From CAYGZL01 sp964354345 (lineage in GTDB: Bacteria; Chloroflexota; Anaerolineae; Anaerolineales; UBA4823), in the NCBI GenBank assembly GCA_964354345.1, contig CAYGZL010000052.1:3333-67332 (forward strand): DNA of 64,000 nt, read 5' to 3'. The position numbers were made by a program, and so were the translations under genes. Each line of letters begins with the position of its first letter. Position 1 is the first letter of the stretch. This document shows positions 17,159-26,255 of this stretch, piece by piece. The notes below the pieces were generated by a model. The model was given only the letters and a program-made list of their open reading frames with translations, was not told where the DNA came from and did no database searches.

Positions 17159-18250
17159 ATGGTTAATATTGGTAAAGGAAAGCTAAACGAGGAAGCAATT
17201 CTCGCTGCATTGAGCAAAGTTCAAGAGCCAGAGCTACATAAAGACCTGGTAACGCTGAATATGATTCGAGATCTTAAGCTAGAGGGGGATCAAGTCTCCT
17301 TCACAATCATGTTGACTACTCCGGCTTGTCCTTTGAAGAATCGAATCCAACGCGAAGCACAGGAAGCCGTGATGACTGTACCTGGTGTTGCCACCGTGAA
17401 AATCCAATTCGCTTCGAATGTCCCTGACGACGGACGAGCGCGTGGACTATTGCAACTCCCCATCCGCAATGCTATCGCCATTGCATCTGGTAAAGGTGGG
17501 GTTGGTAAGAGCACAGTGGCAGTGAATATGGCAGTTATCCTGGCTCAGAGCGGCGCCCGAGTCGGCCTGTTAGACGCAGATATCTATGGCCCAAACATTC
17601 CCACCATGATGGGTGTTGACCAGCTCCCGCCAATGGCAGATGGAAAGCTGGTCCCAGCGGAAGCGTATGGGGTAAAAGTTATGTCGATCGGCTTCCTGGT
17701 CAAGCCAGGTCAACCCCTGATATGGCGCGGCCCGATGCTTCACTCAGCAATCCGGCAGTTCCTCAGTGATGTTGCCTGGGGTGAATTAGATTACCTGGTC
17801 ATTGACCTACCACCAGGCACTGGAGATGCAGCCTTAAGCCTGGCGCAATCCATGCCACTCAGCGGGAGTGTAATCGTCACACTACCCCAGCTGGTTTCTC
17901 TGGAAGATGCTCGTCGCAGTCTGGAAATGTTTCGCCAGCTCGATGTTGACGTTCTCGGGGTCGTCGAAAATATGAGCTATCTGGAACTATCGGATGGAAC
18001 CCGCTTGGATATCTTCGGTTCGGGGGGTGGGCGCCGTCTGGCAGAGGAAGCTGGTGTGCCTTTCATCGGTGCGATACCGATTGACCCGGCGGTGCGCAGT
18101 GGAGGCGACCAGGGGGAACCCGTGGTGGTCACCAAACCCGAATCACCTGTTGCCCAGGCACTGCGTATGCTGACGGAAGATATCGCGGCAAAGATAAGCA
18201 TCGCAGCTACCCAACATACCAATGGGATTCCATTGGATCTGATACGCTAG
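17159..18250 (+). CDS. Mrp/ApbC-family Fe-S carrier ATPase lacking the CxxC
   Basis: A 363-aa P-loop protein. An N-terminal MIP18/DUF59 domain (about 8-95; ILAALSKVQEPELHKDLVTL) precedes the Mrp ATPase domain with the deviant Walker A GKGGVGKST, DADIYGPNIP and DYLVIDLPPGTGD. Mrp/ApbC/Nbp35 proteins hold an Fe-S cluster at a dimer interface through a C-terminal CxxC in the context NMSYxxCPxCG. Here that stretch reads NMSYLELSDGTRLDIFGSGGG, with neither cysteine. The rest is normal, so it may have lost cluster binding. ATG at 17159 is chosen over the earlier open frame because of an AGGAAGGT ribosome site and the family N-terminus. It closes the nuoB-nuoCD-nuoI run. Confidence 0.9.
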   Translation: MVNIGKGKLNEEAILAALSKVQEPELHKDLVTLNMIRDLKLEGDQVSFTIMLTTPACPLKNRIQREAQEAVMTVPGVATVKIQFASNVPDDGRARGLLQLPIRNAIAIASGKGGVGKSTVAVNMAVILAQSGARVGLLDADIYGPNIPTMMGVDQLPPMADGKLVPAEAYGVKVMSIGFLVKPGQPLIWRGPMLHSAIRQFLSDVAWGELDYLVIDLPPGTGDAALSLAQSMPLSGSVIVTLPQLVSLEDARRSLEMFRQLDVDVLGVVENMSYLELSDGTRLDIFGSGGGRRLAEEAGVPFIGAIPIDPAVRSGGDQGEPVVVTKPESPVAQALRMLTEDIAAKISIAATQHTNGIPLDLIR

Positions 18251-18317
18251 TTCGGTGAAGGTCGGGAGGAAGGAAAAAGAACTTCCCCACGGCCTATCAT
18301 CCTGTTTTTGAATAATT

Positions 18318-19289
18318 ATGAGTGCTCAACCTTATATTGTCGGGATCCGTTTTCATAAAGTTGGTAAGATTTATCACTTTGATGCGAGTAATTCACCGGA
18401 TATTAAAGTCGGTGATTTCGCCATCGTAGATACCAGCCGGGGGCATCAGATTGGCGAAGTTATCCAAATTGTCCATAATCCTCAACCTCCACCGGAAGGA
18501 ACCTGGAAACCTATCTTGAAAGAAGCCACCCCCCGTGATCTGGTATTACGCCAGGTCTGGCAGCAGAAAGAAACAGAAGCGATGATCACCTGCCGAGACA
18601 AAGCTACCGAATTCAACCTGGCGGGTGTGAAGATTATTGCTGCGGAATATACCTTCGATGGGGAACACCTGACGTTGATGTATAGCACCGAGACTGAGGA
18701 AAAAATCGATCTTCGTGATCTTCGCATTGCTATACAACGCATCTATCCGCGCACCAAGGTTGAAATGCGACAGATCGGTCCACGGGATGTGGCAAAATTA
18801 CTGGGCGGTATGGGGGCTTGTGGACTCGAAATACGCTGTTGCGCCATGTTTCTAACCGATTTTAGCCCCATTTCAATCAAAATGGCTAAGGAGCAGGGGA
18901 TATCACTCACACCATCCGAAATTACCGGCATGTGCGGTCGTTTACGCTGTTGTCTTGTGTATGAGTATGAACAATATGTGGAAGCGCGCAAGCAATTGCC
19001 TAAGCGCGGTAAACGAGTCGTCACCCCTCAAGGCGAAGGTAAAGTCGTTGATTTGTATCCTCTCAAGCCATCAGTCATTGTGCTGCTCGATATCGGAAAC
19101 CAGCGCGAATATGCACCAGAGGAACTACAGCCGTGGGACGAGCTCGAAGCGTTGAAACGAAAAGCTGAACAACCTTGTGAACAAGATGTGAAAGGTGAAT
19201 GCTCCTGCGCCCAAAAAGAAAGCCTGCCACCGTCCAGCATAGCCGAAAAGAAGCCTGAAACACAACCGAAGAAGAAAAAGAAACCATGA
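18318..19289 (+). CDS. PSP1 / RicT-like protein
   Basis: 323 aa with the PSP1 C-terminal domain. Marks are VGDFAIVDTSRGHQIGEV, RDLRIAIQRIYPRTKVEMRQIGPRDVAKLLGG, then the cysteine-rich GACGLEIRCCAMF and TGMCGRLRCCLVYEYEQY. In Bacillus, RicT (YaaT) forms a complex with RicA and RicF that carries two Fe-S clusters and stimulates mRNA processing by RNase Y; the conserved cysteines here fit cluster binding. No RicA/RicF partner is in the window. The last 50 residues are a Lys/Glu-rich tail ending KKKKKP. It lies 67 bp after the Mrp gene. Confidence 0.88.
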   Translation: MSAQPYIVGIRFHKVGKIYHFDASNSPDIKVGDFAIVDTSRGHQIGEVIQIVHNPQPPPEGTWKPILKEATPRDLVLRQVWQQKETEAMITCRDKATEFNLAGVKIIAAEYTFDGEHLTLMYSTETEEKIDLRDLRIAIQRIYPRTKVEMRQIGPRDVAKLLGGMGACGLEIRCCAMFLTDFSPISIKMAKEQGISLTPSEITGMCGRLRCCLVYEYEQYVEARKQLPKRGKRVVTPQGEGKVVDLYPLKPSVIVLLDIGNQREYAPEELQPWDELEALKRKAEQPCEQDVKGECSCAQKESLPPSSIAEKKPETQPKKKKKP

Positions 19290-19293
19290 CCGT

Positions 19294-20067
19294 ATGATGA
19301 GCGAACCTGCGATTTCTTCTTCAAAACCAACAGCCGATCCCGAAGTACCAGCTCCGGATGCCTGGTCTACTCGACAACGAATACTTGTCATCCTGGCCCA
19401 TCCGGATGATCCTGAGTTTTTCTGCGGCGCCACTCTGGCAAAATGGGCAGCAACTGGACATGAAATTATCTATTGGTTAATTACCTGTGGAGATAAAGGC
19501 ACTTCAAACCGTTCAATTTCTTCCGATCAGCTTTGCGAAATCCGCTACAAAGAGCAAAACGCAGCCGCCGCAGTGATCGGGGCCACACGGGTGAATTTCC
19601 TTGGTTACCCGGATGGCTATCTGGTTCCTGACTTGAAACTTCGCCGTGAAATCACCCGGATCATACGCCTGGAACGTCCCGATATTTTGGTCACCTGTGA
19701 TCCGACCAATCTGTACGCCGGAGGCAGCCGGCTAAACCATCCCGACCACCGCGCCGCAGGTCAGGTCGTTCTAGATGCGGTCTTTCCTGCAGCGCGTGAC
19801 CATCTATACTTTCCCGAACTTCTACAACAAGAAAACCTGGAGCCACATGTCGTCCGGGAAGTCTGGGTATCACTGGCTCCAGAGCCAGAGATCAAGTTAG
19901 ATGTGACTGCATTCTGGGAAACGAAGATCCGCGCCTTGCAGGAACATAAGAGCCAGATCGGGGATCCTGACAAACTGGCCGAACGCATGCGTGCCCGTTT
20001 GGCACCAGGTAACACGCCGGAAGCTCCGCGGTATGAAGAGGGCTTCAGGAGACTTGTCCTGGCATAA
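19294..20067 (+). CDS. PIG-L family (LmbE-like) deacetylase
   Basis: A 257-aa zinc-dependent N-acetyl deacetylase of the PIG-L/LmbE family. The metal motif AHPDDPEFFCGATLAKWA (about residues 33-51) and the second His in NHPDHRAAGQ are present. Family members deacetylate N-acetylglucosaminyl conjugates (BshB in bacillithiol, MshB in mycothiol synthesis) or other amino sugars; the substrate here is not known. The start MMSEP offers two adjacent ATG codons; the gene begins 4 bp after the PSP1 stop, implying co-transcription. Confidence 0.88.
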   Translation: MMSEPAISSSKPTADPEVPAPDAWSTRQRILVILAHPDDPEFFCGATLAKWAATGHEIIYWLITCGDKGTSNRSISSDQLCEIRYKEQNAAAAVIGATRVNFLGYPDGYLVPDLKLRREITRIIRLERPDILVTCDPTNLYAGGSRLNHPDHRAAGQVVLDAVFPAARDHLYFPELLQQENLEPHVVREVWVSLAPEPEIKLDVTAFWETKIRALQEHKSQIGDPDKLAERMRARLAPGNTPEAPRYEEGFRRLVLA

Positions 20068-20100
20068 CGGAAACGTCACCATAATATTGATGGGGATGAC

Positions 20101-21279
20101 ATGGTCAATTTATTATTAGAAGCACAATCCTGGTTTAAATATACCCGGGAATTGCGGCGCGATTTTCATCGCCATCCCGAGTTGGGTTTTCTTGAAGTAC
20201 GCACTGCGGGGATTGTCGCTAGTGAATTGAGCGCCTTGGGTTTAGAAGTAAACACCGGCATCGCCCAAACTGGCGTCGTCGGTGTACTCGAGGGAGAAAG
20301 CGGAGGACCGATGGTCTTGTTGCGCTTCGATATGGATGCCTTACCGATCCATGAGCAATCCCAGACAGATTATGTTTCTCAGAACCCAGGAGTCATGCAC
20401 GCCTGTGGCCATGATGGCCATACCGCCATTGGCCTGACTGTTGCTCGTCTTTTACAAGCTCATCGCCCGCAAATCAAAGGCAAGGTGAAGTTGATTTTCC
20501 AACCCGCAGAAGAAGGTCTGGGGGGCGCTGAAGGCATGATCGCAGCGGGAGTCTTAGAGAATCCAAAACCCACTATAGCCCTGGCAGTGCATATCTGGAA
20601 CGAGAAACCCCTGGGTTGGTTGGGTATCAGCGCCGGACCAGTCATGGCCAGCGCAGAAATATTTTCTGTCCGTATATGTGGGCGTGGGGGACATGGTGCA
20701 ATTCCCCACCTGGCGCTGGATCCAATTGTGGCATCTGCACAAATTATCACCGCACTGCAAAGCATCACTGCTCGAAATATCGCCCCACTCGATTCCGCAG
20801 TGGTCAGCGTCACCACGATCCATGGCGGTGATGCATATAATGTCATACCGGGCGAGGTTATCCTCCAGGGAACTATTCGTACCTTTATACCAGCCACTCG
20901 AACAAGGGTACTTGATCGCTTCCAGCAAATCGTGCAGGGCATTGCCCAAACCATGGAGTGTCAAGCAGAGATAGAGCTAAGATCACTTACCCCAGCAGTG
21001 ATCAACGATACCAAGGTAACTGCATACGCCCAACAGACCGCTGCTCAGCTTTTCCCTGAGGCAGAATTTGACATGGGTTTTCGGACAATGGGTTCTGAAG
21101 ATATGGCTTTTTTGTTAGAAAGAGTGCCCGGATGCTTTATCTTCCTTGGCTCAGCAAATCCCAAGGCAGGTTTGGATGCTGCCCACCATCACCCGCGCTT
21201 TGATTTCGACGAACAGGTGCTACCGAGAGCTGCTGCCTTGATCGCCTCGGTTACCCTAAATTTCTTACAAGAAGCCTGA
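20101..21279 (+). CDS. M20-family amidohydrolase (IAA-amino acid hydrolase-like)
   Basis: 392-aa M20D metallopeptidase/amidohydrolase. Metal ligands are recognised in DMDALPI, HACGHDGHTAIGL, PAEEGLGGAEGMIA, the dimerisation-domain GRGGHGAIPHLALDPI and the C-terminal AAHHHPRFDFDE. The family hydrolyses N-acyl amino acids, hippurate or amino-acid conjugates. It follows the PIG-L gene by 33 bp on the same strand, so the two deacylases may act together on an N-acylated compound; this is inference. Start ATG at 20101, preceded by GGGGATGAC. Confidence 0.9.
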   Translation: MVNLLLEAQSWFKYTRELRRDFHRHPELGFLEVRTAGIVASELSALGLEVNTGIAQTGVVGVLEGESGGPMVLLRFDMDALPIHEQSQTDYVSQNPGVMHACGHDGHTAIGLTVARLLQAHRPQIKGKVKLIFQPAEEGLGGAEGMIAAGVLENPKPTIALAVHIWNEKPLGWLGISAGPVMASAEIFSVRICGRGGHGAIPHLALDPIVASAQIITALQSITARNIAPLDSAVVSVTTIHGGDAYNVIPGEVILQGTIRTFIPATRTRVLDRFQQIVQGIAQTMECQAEIELRSLTPAVINDTKVTAYAQQTAAQLFPEAEFDMGFRTMGSEDMAFLLERVPGCFIFLGSANPKAGLDAAHHHPRFDFDEQVLPRAAALIASVTLNFLQEA

Positions 21280-21322
21280 GGGTGGCTCACATTAGCAACA
21301 AATAAAATATCACTCACCAGTC

Positions 21323-21351
21323 TTGACCAAGTTTCACTCGGCTGGTAGAAT
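21323..21351 (+). promoter_or_regulatory. sigma70-like promoter upstream of the GntR gene
   Basis: TTGACC (21323-21328) and TAGAAT (21346-21351) are separated by exactly 17 bp, close to a consensus housekeeping promoter. The position is suitable for transcription of the GntR regulator and possibly korAB after it. Confidence 0.5.
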
Positions 21352-21406
21352 GATATTGTTTGAATCATCTGATTAATTGTATTCATCGGATAATTGTCCA
21401 CGCTCC

Positions 21407-22123
21407 ATGGTTATCCATTCTCATCCTTCAGAATTTCTCCATTATCTGGCTGCCTTAGAAACACCCGCCAATCTGGTGGATGATGCACAACTACCCTCAC
21501 TCCAGGAGTTGAGTAAAGCGCTTAAAATCAGCGTGGCCTGCCTGCGCGAGCAGCTCGAAGTGGCTGAAGCGCTGGGATTAGTTGAGGTGCGTCCACGCAC
21601 CGGCATCCGTCGGCTACCGTATTCATTTGGGCCTGCTGTCCAACAAAGCTTGTTCTACGCCTTGGAACTAAACCAGACCAATTTCAATGCCTTCTCTGAT
21701 CTGCGTAATCAGATCGAGGCTTCCTACTGGAAGCCAGCAGTCCAATTATTGACACCCGAAGATCACCAAGCTCTAGTAGATCTGGTAAGCCGGGCATGGG
21801 AGAAGCTATTCGGCAACCCGATCCAAATCCCCCATACTGAGCACCGCCTGCTGCACCTGACAATTTATTCCCGGCTTGAAAATCCGTTCGTTCAGGGTAT
21901 CCTGACAGCCTATTGGGAAGCCTATGAAAAAGTCGGTTTCAACATGTACGCTGATTATGACTACTTGCAACAAGTGTGGAGATACCACCAGAAGATGGTT
22001 GAAGCAATTTGCCAGGGCGAATTCGAAGCAGGATACCAGGCGTTGGTAGAGCATAAAGACATGTTGTTGCACCATCCCCGCATGTCTGCTGAGGGGAACC
22101 CAACCGCGATCTTAACCCCATGA
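21407..22123 (+). CDS. GntR/FadR-type transcriptional regulator
   Basis: About 238 aa. The N-terminal half is a winged HTH (QLPSLQELSKALKISVACLREQLEVAEALGLVEVRPRTGIR) and the C-terminal half an all-helical FCD-type ligand domain, with the Asp/Arg (FSDLRNQIEASYW) and His residues (TEHRLLHLTIYSRLENPF, YHQKMVEAI) that bind a metal and a small acid in FadR-like proteins. ATG at 21407 is preferred; a TTG at 21377 would add ten residues. It is directly upstream of korA on the same strand (20 bp), so 2-oxoacid oxidoreductase is the likely target and the ligand may be an organic acid. Confidence 0.82.
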   Translation: MVIHSHPSEFLHYLAALETPANLVDDAQLPSLQELSKALKISVACLREQLEVAEALGLVEVRPRTGIRRLPYSFGPAVQQSLFYALELNQTNFNAFSDLRNQIEASYWKPAVQLLTPEDHQALVDLVSRAWEKLFGNPIQIPHTEHRLLHLTIYSRLENPFVQGILTAYWEAYEKVGFNMYADYDYLQQVWRYHQKMVEAICQGEFEAGYQALVEHKDMLLHHPRMSAEGNPTAILTP

Positions 22124-22143
22124 TTCTATCTTAAGGAGCCCCT

Positions 22144-23985
22144 ATGTCTGCTTTTCAAGCGATCACGGAAGAGGACAAGAACTTACCTCCTCATTCGATC
22201 GTTAATGATTTTACGATCACCGTATGTACGGTTAATGGATCAGGCAGCCAGACATCGAATCTGACGATCTTACGTGCTTTATTTAAGATGGGTATCCCGG
22301 TTTCGGGAAAAAACTTGTTTCCATCCAATATTCAAGGTTTACCCACCTGGTACACGATCCGGGTGAACAAGGATGGCTGGTTGGCGCGCAAAGAAGAGCA
22401 CGAGATTGTCGTTGCTTTGAATTCATCAACTTTTAGCAAAGACCTGGCAGAAGTGATACCCGGAGGAGTATTCTTTTATGCCGAAGATATCAAACTGCCC
22501 ATGACCCGTACGGATGTCACATACTACCCGATGCCGGTTAAAAAACTGGTTAAAGAGTCGGATGTTCAGAATAATCTGCGGGATTACATCGCCAATATGG
22601 TATATGTCGGGGTGTTGGCAAAAATGCTGGGCATCGACCTCGACAAAATCCAACAAGCTCTGCTATTCCATTTCAAAGAGAAGGCTAAACCGGTCGAGTT
22701 GAACTATGGCGTAATCCAAAAGGCTTATGACTGGGCTGCTACGAATCTGGAAAAGAAAGATTTATATCGGGTGGAATTGATGCATGGCACAGAGGGATAT
22801 ATTATGACGGATGGCAACACCGCAGCTGCTTTGGGCGCGATTTACGGGGGCGTCGAGTTCGCTGCCTGGTATCCCATCACACCAGCTTCTGGTCTGGCTG
22901 AATCGCTTATAGAATGGCTACCTATCCTACGCAAGGATCCCGAGGAGCCTGGCAAGAACACTTTTGCCGTCGTACAGGCCGAAGACGAACTCGCAGCCAT
23001 CGGCATGGCGGTTGGCGCTGGATGGGGCGGTCTGCGCGCAATGACCTCCACCTCGGGCCCTGGCTTAAGCTTGATGACCGAATATGCGAGCCTGGCTTAC
23101 TTCGCCGAAGTACCGTTGGTAGTCTGGGATGTACAGCGCGTGGGACCTGGCACAGGTCTGCCTACTCGCACTGCGCAGGGCGACTTGACTTTTACGTACT
23201 TTATCGGTCATGGTGACACACAAAACATCATCCTGCTGCCTGGCTCGGTCTCTGAGTGTTTTGAATTCAGTTGGAAGGCATTTGACATTGCCGAACGCTT
23301 ACAGATGCCTGTCTATGTGCTCAGTGATCTAGATTTCGGCATGAATCAATGGATGACTAAGCCCTTTGAATATCCAGATCAACCTATGGATCGCGGAAAA
23401 ATCTTATGGGAAGAAGATTTGGAAAAACTTGGTGGACAATGGGCACGCTATCGTGACGTGGATGGCGATGGCATTGGCTACCGCACTTTGCCTGGTAACC
23501 GCCATCCTGCAGCCGCCTACTTCACGCGGGGTACAGGCCATGACGAGATGGCAAAATATAGCGAAGACGATAAAACCTGGAATATTAATCTTGAGCGTCT
23601 TAATAAGAAGTACCAGAATGCCAGAGACCTGGTCCCGCCTCCGCTTATTGAGGCAGTCGAAGGGGTTGGGATTGGTATTATAGCTTTCGGTTCGACTGAT
23701 ACAGCGATCCAGGAAGCCCGGTCCCAACTGGCTCAACAGGGCCTCCTCACAAACTATATGCGGATTCGTGGCATCCCATTCAATAACGAAGTGAAGCGGT
23801 TTTTAACTGAACACAACCGTATCTATGTCGTGGAAATGAATCGCGATGGTCAACTCTGCCAGTTAATAACGATTGATTTCTGTGGTTTTTCTTCACATTT
23901 GATTTCAATTGCTCATACCGATGGTCTACCCCTCACCGCTCAGCGTGTTCGCGAGACTATTCTTGAAAAGGAGGCACAACGATGA
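22144..23985 (+). CDS. korA: 2-oxoacid:ferredoxin oxidoreductase subunit alpha (gamma-alpha fusion)
   Basis: 613-aa alpha subunit. Residues about 20-200 form the fused gamma domain (GSGSQTSNLTILRALFKMGIPV, KNLFPSNIQGLPTWY); the rest is the PFOR domain with YPITPASGLAESL at 243 onward, QAEDELAAIGMAVGAGWGG and TSTSGPGLSLM. The complex oxidatively decarboxylates 2-oxoglutarate or a related 2-oxoacid to acyl-CoA with ferredoxin reduction. An AAGGAG ribosome site precedes ATG at 22144. The beta-subunit gene overlaps by 4 bp. Together with SucCD in this window it would link 2-oxoglutarate to succinate, but substrate specificity is inferred. Confidence 0.92.
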   Translation: MSAFQAITEEDKNLPPHSIVNDFTITVCTVNGSGSQTSNLTILRALFKMGIPVSGKNLFPSNIQGLPTWYTIRVNKDGWLARKEEHEIVVALNSSTFSKDLAEVIPGGVFFYAEDIKLPMTRTDVTYYPMPVKKLVKESDVQNNLRDYIANMVYVGVLAKMLGIDLDKIQQALLFHFKEKAKPVELNYGVIQKAYDWAATNLEKKDLYRVELMHGTEGYIMTDGNTAAALGAIYGGVEFAAWYPITPASGLAESLIEWLPILRKDPEEPGKNTFAVVQAEDELAAIGMAVGAGWGGLRAMTSTSGPGLSLMTEYASLAYFAEVPLVVWDVQRVGPGTGLPTRTAQGDLTFTYFIGHGDTQNIILLPGSVSECFEFSWKAFDIAERLQMPVYVLSDLDFGMNQWMTKPFEYPDQPMDRGKILWEEDLEKLGGQWARYRDVDGDGIGYRTLPGNRHPAAAYFTRGTGHDEMAKYSEDDKTWNINLERLNKKYQNARDLVPPPLIEAVEGVGIGIIAFGSTDTAIQEARSQLAQQGLLTNYMRIRGIPFNNEVKRFLTEHNRIYVVEMNRDGQLCQLITIDFCGFSSHLISIAHTDGLPLTAQRVRETILEKEAQR

Positions 23986-25031
23986 CACACCAGATGACTA
24001 CTTCTGTCCCGCGTTTGCAGGTAAACAATATTGGCATGAGTAAGACCGACTATCGCGGCGCCAACAGCACGCTCTGCCAGGGTTGTGGCCACAACTCGAT
24101 CGCCAGCCAAATCATCACCGCCTGTTACGAGATGGATATCATTCCAGAGAACCTGGTTAAATTCTCGGGGATTGGTTGCTCCAGTAAAAGCCCAACCTAT
24201 ATCCTGAGCCGCACTTTTGGCTTTAACGGTCTGCATGGACGCATGCCTTCCCTGGCGACCGGCGCACTGTTTGCCGATCACACCCTACGGGGCATTGGTG
24301 TCAGCGGCGATGGCGACTCGGTCAGCATCGGTATGGGTCAATTCAAGCACGTCCTGCGCCGAAACCTTAACCTGACTTACATCATCGAAAACAATGGTGT
24401 CTATGGCTTGACTAAAGGTCAGTTCTCCGCGACTGCAGAACAGGGCTTACAACTCAAGGGCCAGGGAACAAATCCCTATATGCCCGTGGATATCTGTTGG
24501 GAAGCCCTGGTCGCTAATGCAACCTTCGTAGCCCGTTCTTTCGCGGGAGATCCAAAGCAGGTGAAGGAACTCATTAAGACTGCCCTGGCTCATAATGGCA
24601 TCGCTTTACTCGATATCATCAGCCCGTGTGTTACTTTTAACAATAAAGATGACGCGATGCACTCTTACGCGTGGGGTAAAGATCATGAGGTAGCCCTGCA
24701 CGAACTCAGCTATGTTCCACCCGCCGAAGAAATAATGATCGAGTACGCAGAGGGTGAAGCCAAGGAAGTTACCATGCACGATGGGTCGAAGGTTGTTCTC
24801 AAGAAACTCGGTCAAGAATATGATCCTACCAACCGCGCAGAGGCGATGCGCAGACTCGAAGAGGCAAATACCAGGCAGTGGCTACTTACTGGATTGATTT
24901 ATATTAACACCAATCAGCCCTCCATGACAGAAATTTATAACCTGCCCAATACACCGCTCAATCGCCTGCCCGAAAGGCGCATTCGCCCGGCGCCAGAAAC
25001 GCTCGCTAAAGTTAACAGCATAATGTTCTAA
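23982..25031 (+). CDS. korB: 2-oxoacid:ferredoxin oxidoreductase subunit beta
   Basis: 349-aa TPP-binding beta subunit, partner of the preceding gene. Cysteines C32 and C35 in CQGCGHNS, the Cys in GIGCSSKSP and that in ISPCVTFNN match the single [4Fe-4S] ligands of two-subunit oxidoreductases. TPP and magnesium binding is shown by VSGDGDSVSIGMGQ and the ENNGVYGLTKGQ signature. The overlapping ATGA start after korA indicates coupled translation. No separate delta (ferredoxin) subunit is encoded nearby, consistent with the alpha-beta type. Confidence 0.92.
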   Translation: MTHQMTTSVPRLQVNNIGMSKTDYRGANSTLCQGCGHNSIASQIITACYEMDIIPENLVKFSGIGCSSKSPTYILSRTFGFNGLHGRMPSLATGALFADHTLRGIGVSGDGDSVSIGMGQFKHVLRRNLNLTYIIENNGVYGLTKGQFSATAEQGLQLKGQGTNPYMPVDICWEALVANATFVARSFAGDPKQVKELIKTALAHNGIALLDIISPCVTFNNKDDAMHSYAWGKDHEVALHELSYVPPAEEIMIEYAEGEAKEVTMHDGSKVVLKKLGQEYDPTNRAEAMRRLEEANTRQWLLTGLIYINTNQPSMTEIYNLPNTPLNRLPERRIRPAPETLAKVNSIMF

Positions 25032-25080
25032 CCAGGTACGGGCGGACACTGTACATGAGCTGTCGAGTATGCTCTGTTTC

Positions 25081-25109
25081 GCATACAATTCTGCGAGCAA
25101 TGGTATAAT
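25081..25109 (+). promoter_or_regulatory. possible mreB promoter
   Basis: A clear -10 TATAAT at 25104-25109 sits 61 bp upstream of the mreB start. Seventeen bp upstream is GCATAC (25081-25086), a poor -35. The intergenic region (25032-25169) holds nothing else recognisable. Only the -10 is well supported. Confidence 0.35.
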
Positions 25110-25169
25110 TTTTCACGATGTTTTTCCGCGAAAAATCTATGATCATCCGATCCTATCCTGGAGTCAGTT

Positions 25170-26255
25170 TTGGCATTTAAACCACTCGACTGGCTTTTAG
25201 GCTTCTTTTCGCTCGATATAGGCATTGACCTGGGTACAGCGAATACCCTGGTTTATATCCGCGGCAAAGGAATAACGATCAATGAGCCTTCCTGGGTTGC
25301 GATCGATAAACGTACCCGCCAGCCATTGGCGATAGGCGCCGAAGCCAAGGAAATGGTCGGGCGGACGCCCGCCAATGTAGTTGCTATCCGACCGCTGCGC
25401 GATGGAGTAATCTCTGAGTTTGAAATCACTCAGGCGATGTTGGAATATTTTATCGGTAAAGCCCATGAACAAAGCCTGGTGCCTGTTCCACGGCCGCGTG
25501 TGATCATCGGAATTCCTTCAGGCGTGACGGAGGTTGAAAAGCGGGCAGTTTACGATGCAGCGATGTCAGCGGGTGCACGAGAAGTCGGCCTGATCGAAGA
25601 ACCTGTAGCAGCGGCCTTAGGTGCTGGGTTACCGGTTGCAGAAATCCGCGGGAGTATGATCGTTGACATCGGCGGGGGTACCTCAGAGGTCGCCGTGATG
25701 TCGATGGGAGGTGTGGTCGTTTCACGTTCCTTGCGCGTGGCCGGAGACGAAATGGATGAAGATATCATCCATTACATGCGGAATAAATACAACCTGTTGA
25801 TCGGTGAACGGATGGCTGAACAAGCAAAAATTGCGATTGGTTCGGCCTACCATCTACCCGAAGAAAAGACGATCTTACTGCGCGGCCGTAACTTAATTAC
25901 TGGTTTACCGGAGGCGATCGAAATTTCCTCAGTCGAAATCAGGGAAGCTATCTCTGGCTCAGTACAGACGATCGTTGATACGATTAAGGACGCTCTGGAT
26001 GAAGCTCCACCAGAAATTATTGCGGATTTAATGGAAATGGGCGTCTGCCTGGCGGGTGGCGGATCCCAATTGCAAGCGCTGGATAAACGCTTGCAAGATG
26101 AGTTACGCATCCGGGTTTGGGTCGCTGAAGATCCAATGAGTTGCGTCGCCCGCGGTTGTGGAATGATTTTAGAGAAATACGACGCATTGCGACGACTGCT
26201 GGTTGGCTTGGAGCGCGGCAGCACGCGCCACAGCACACGCCCCACGCAGAAATGA
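25170..26255 (+). CDS. mreB: rod shape-determining protein MreB
   Basis: 361-aa actin homologue. It has phosphate-1 (IGIDLGTANTLVYIRGKG), phosphate-2 (MIVDIGGGTSEVAVMSMGG) and the adenosine motif (CLAGGGSQLQALDKRL). MreB filaments direct the elongasome in rod-shaped cells. The start is TTG at 25170, preceded by CTGGAG; no suitable ATG exists. The C-terminal stop overlaps mreC (ATGA), opening the mreBCD-pbp2-rodA operon. About 15 extra C-terminal residues (GSTRHSTRPTQK) exceed the usual length. Confidence 0.95.
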   Translation: MAFKPLDWLLGFFSLDIGIDLGTANTLVYIRGKGITINEPSWVAIDKRTRQPLAIGAEAKEMVGRTPANVVAIRPLRDGVISEFEITQAMLEYFIGKAHEQSLVPVPRPRVIIGIPSGVTEVEKRAVYDAAMSAGAREVGLIEEPVAAALGAGLPVAEIRGSMIVDIGGGTSEVAVMSMGGVVVSRSLRVAGDEMDEDIIHYMRNKYNLLIGERMAEQAKIAIGSAYHLPEEKTILLRGRNLITGLPEAIEISSVEIREAISGSVQTIVDTIKDALDEAPPEIIADLMEMGVCLAGGGSQLQALDKRLQDELRIRVWVAEDPMSCVARGCGMILEKYDALRRLLVGLERGSTRHSTRPTQK

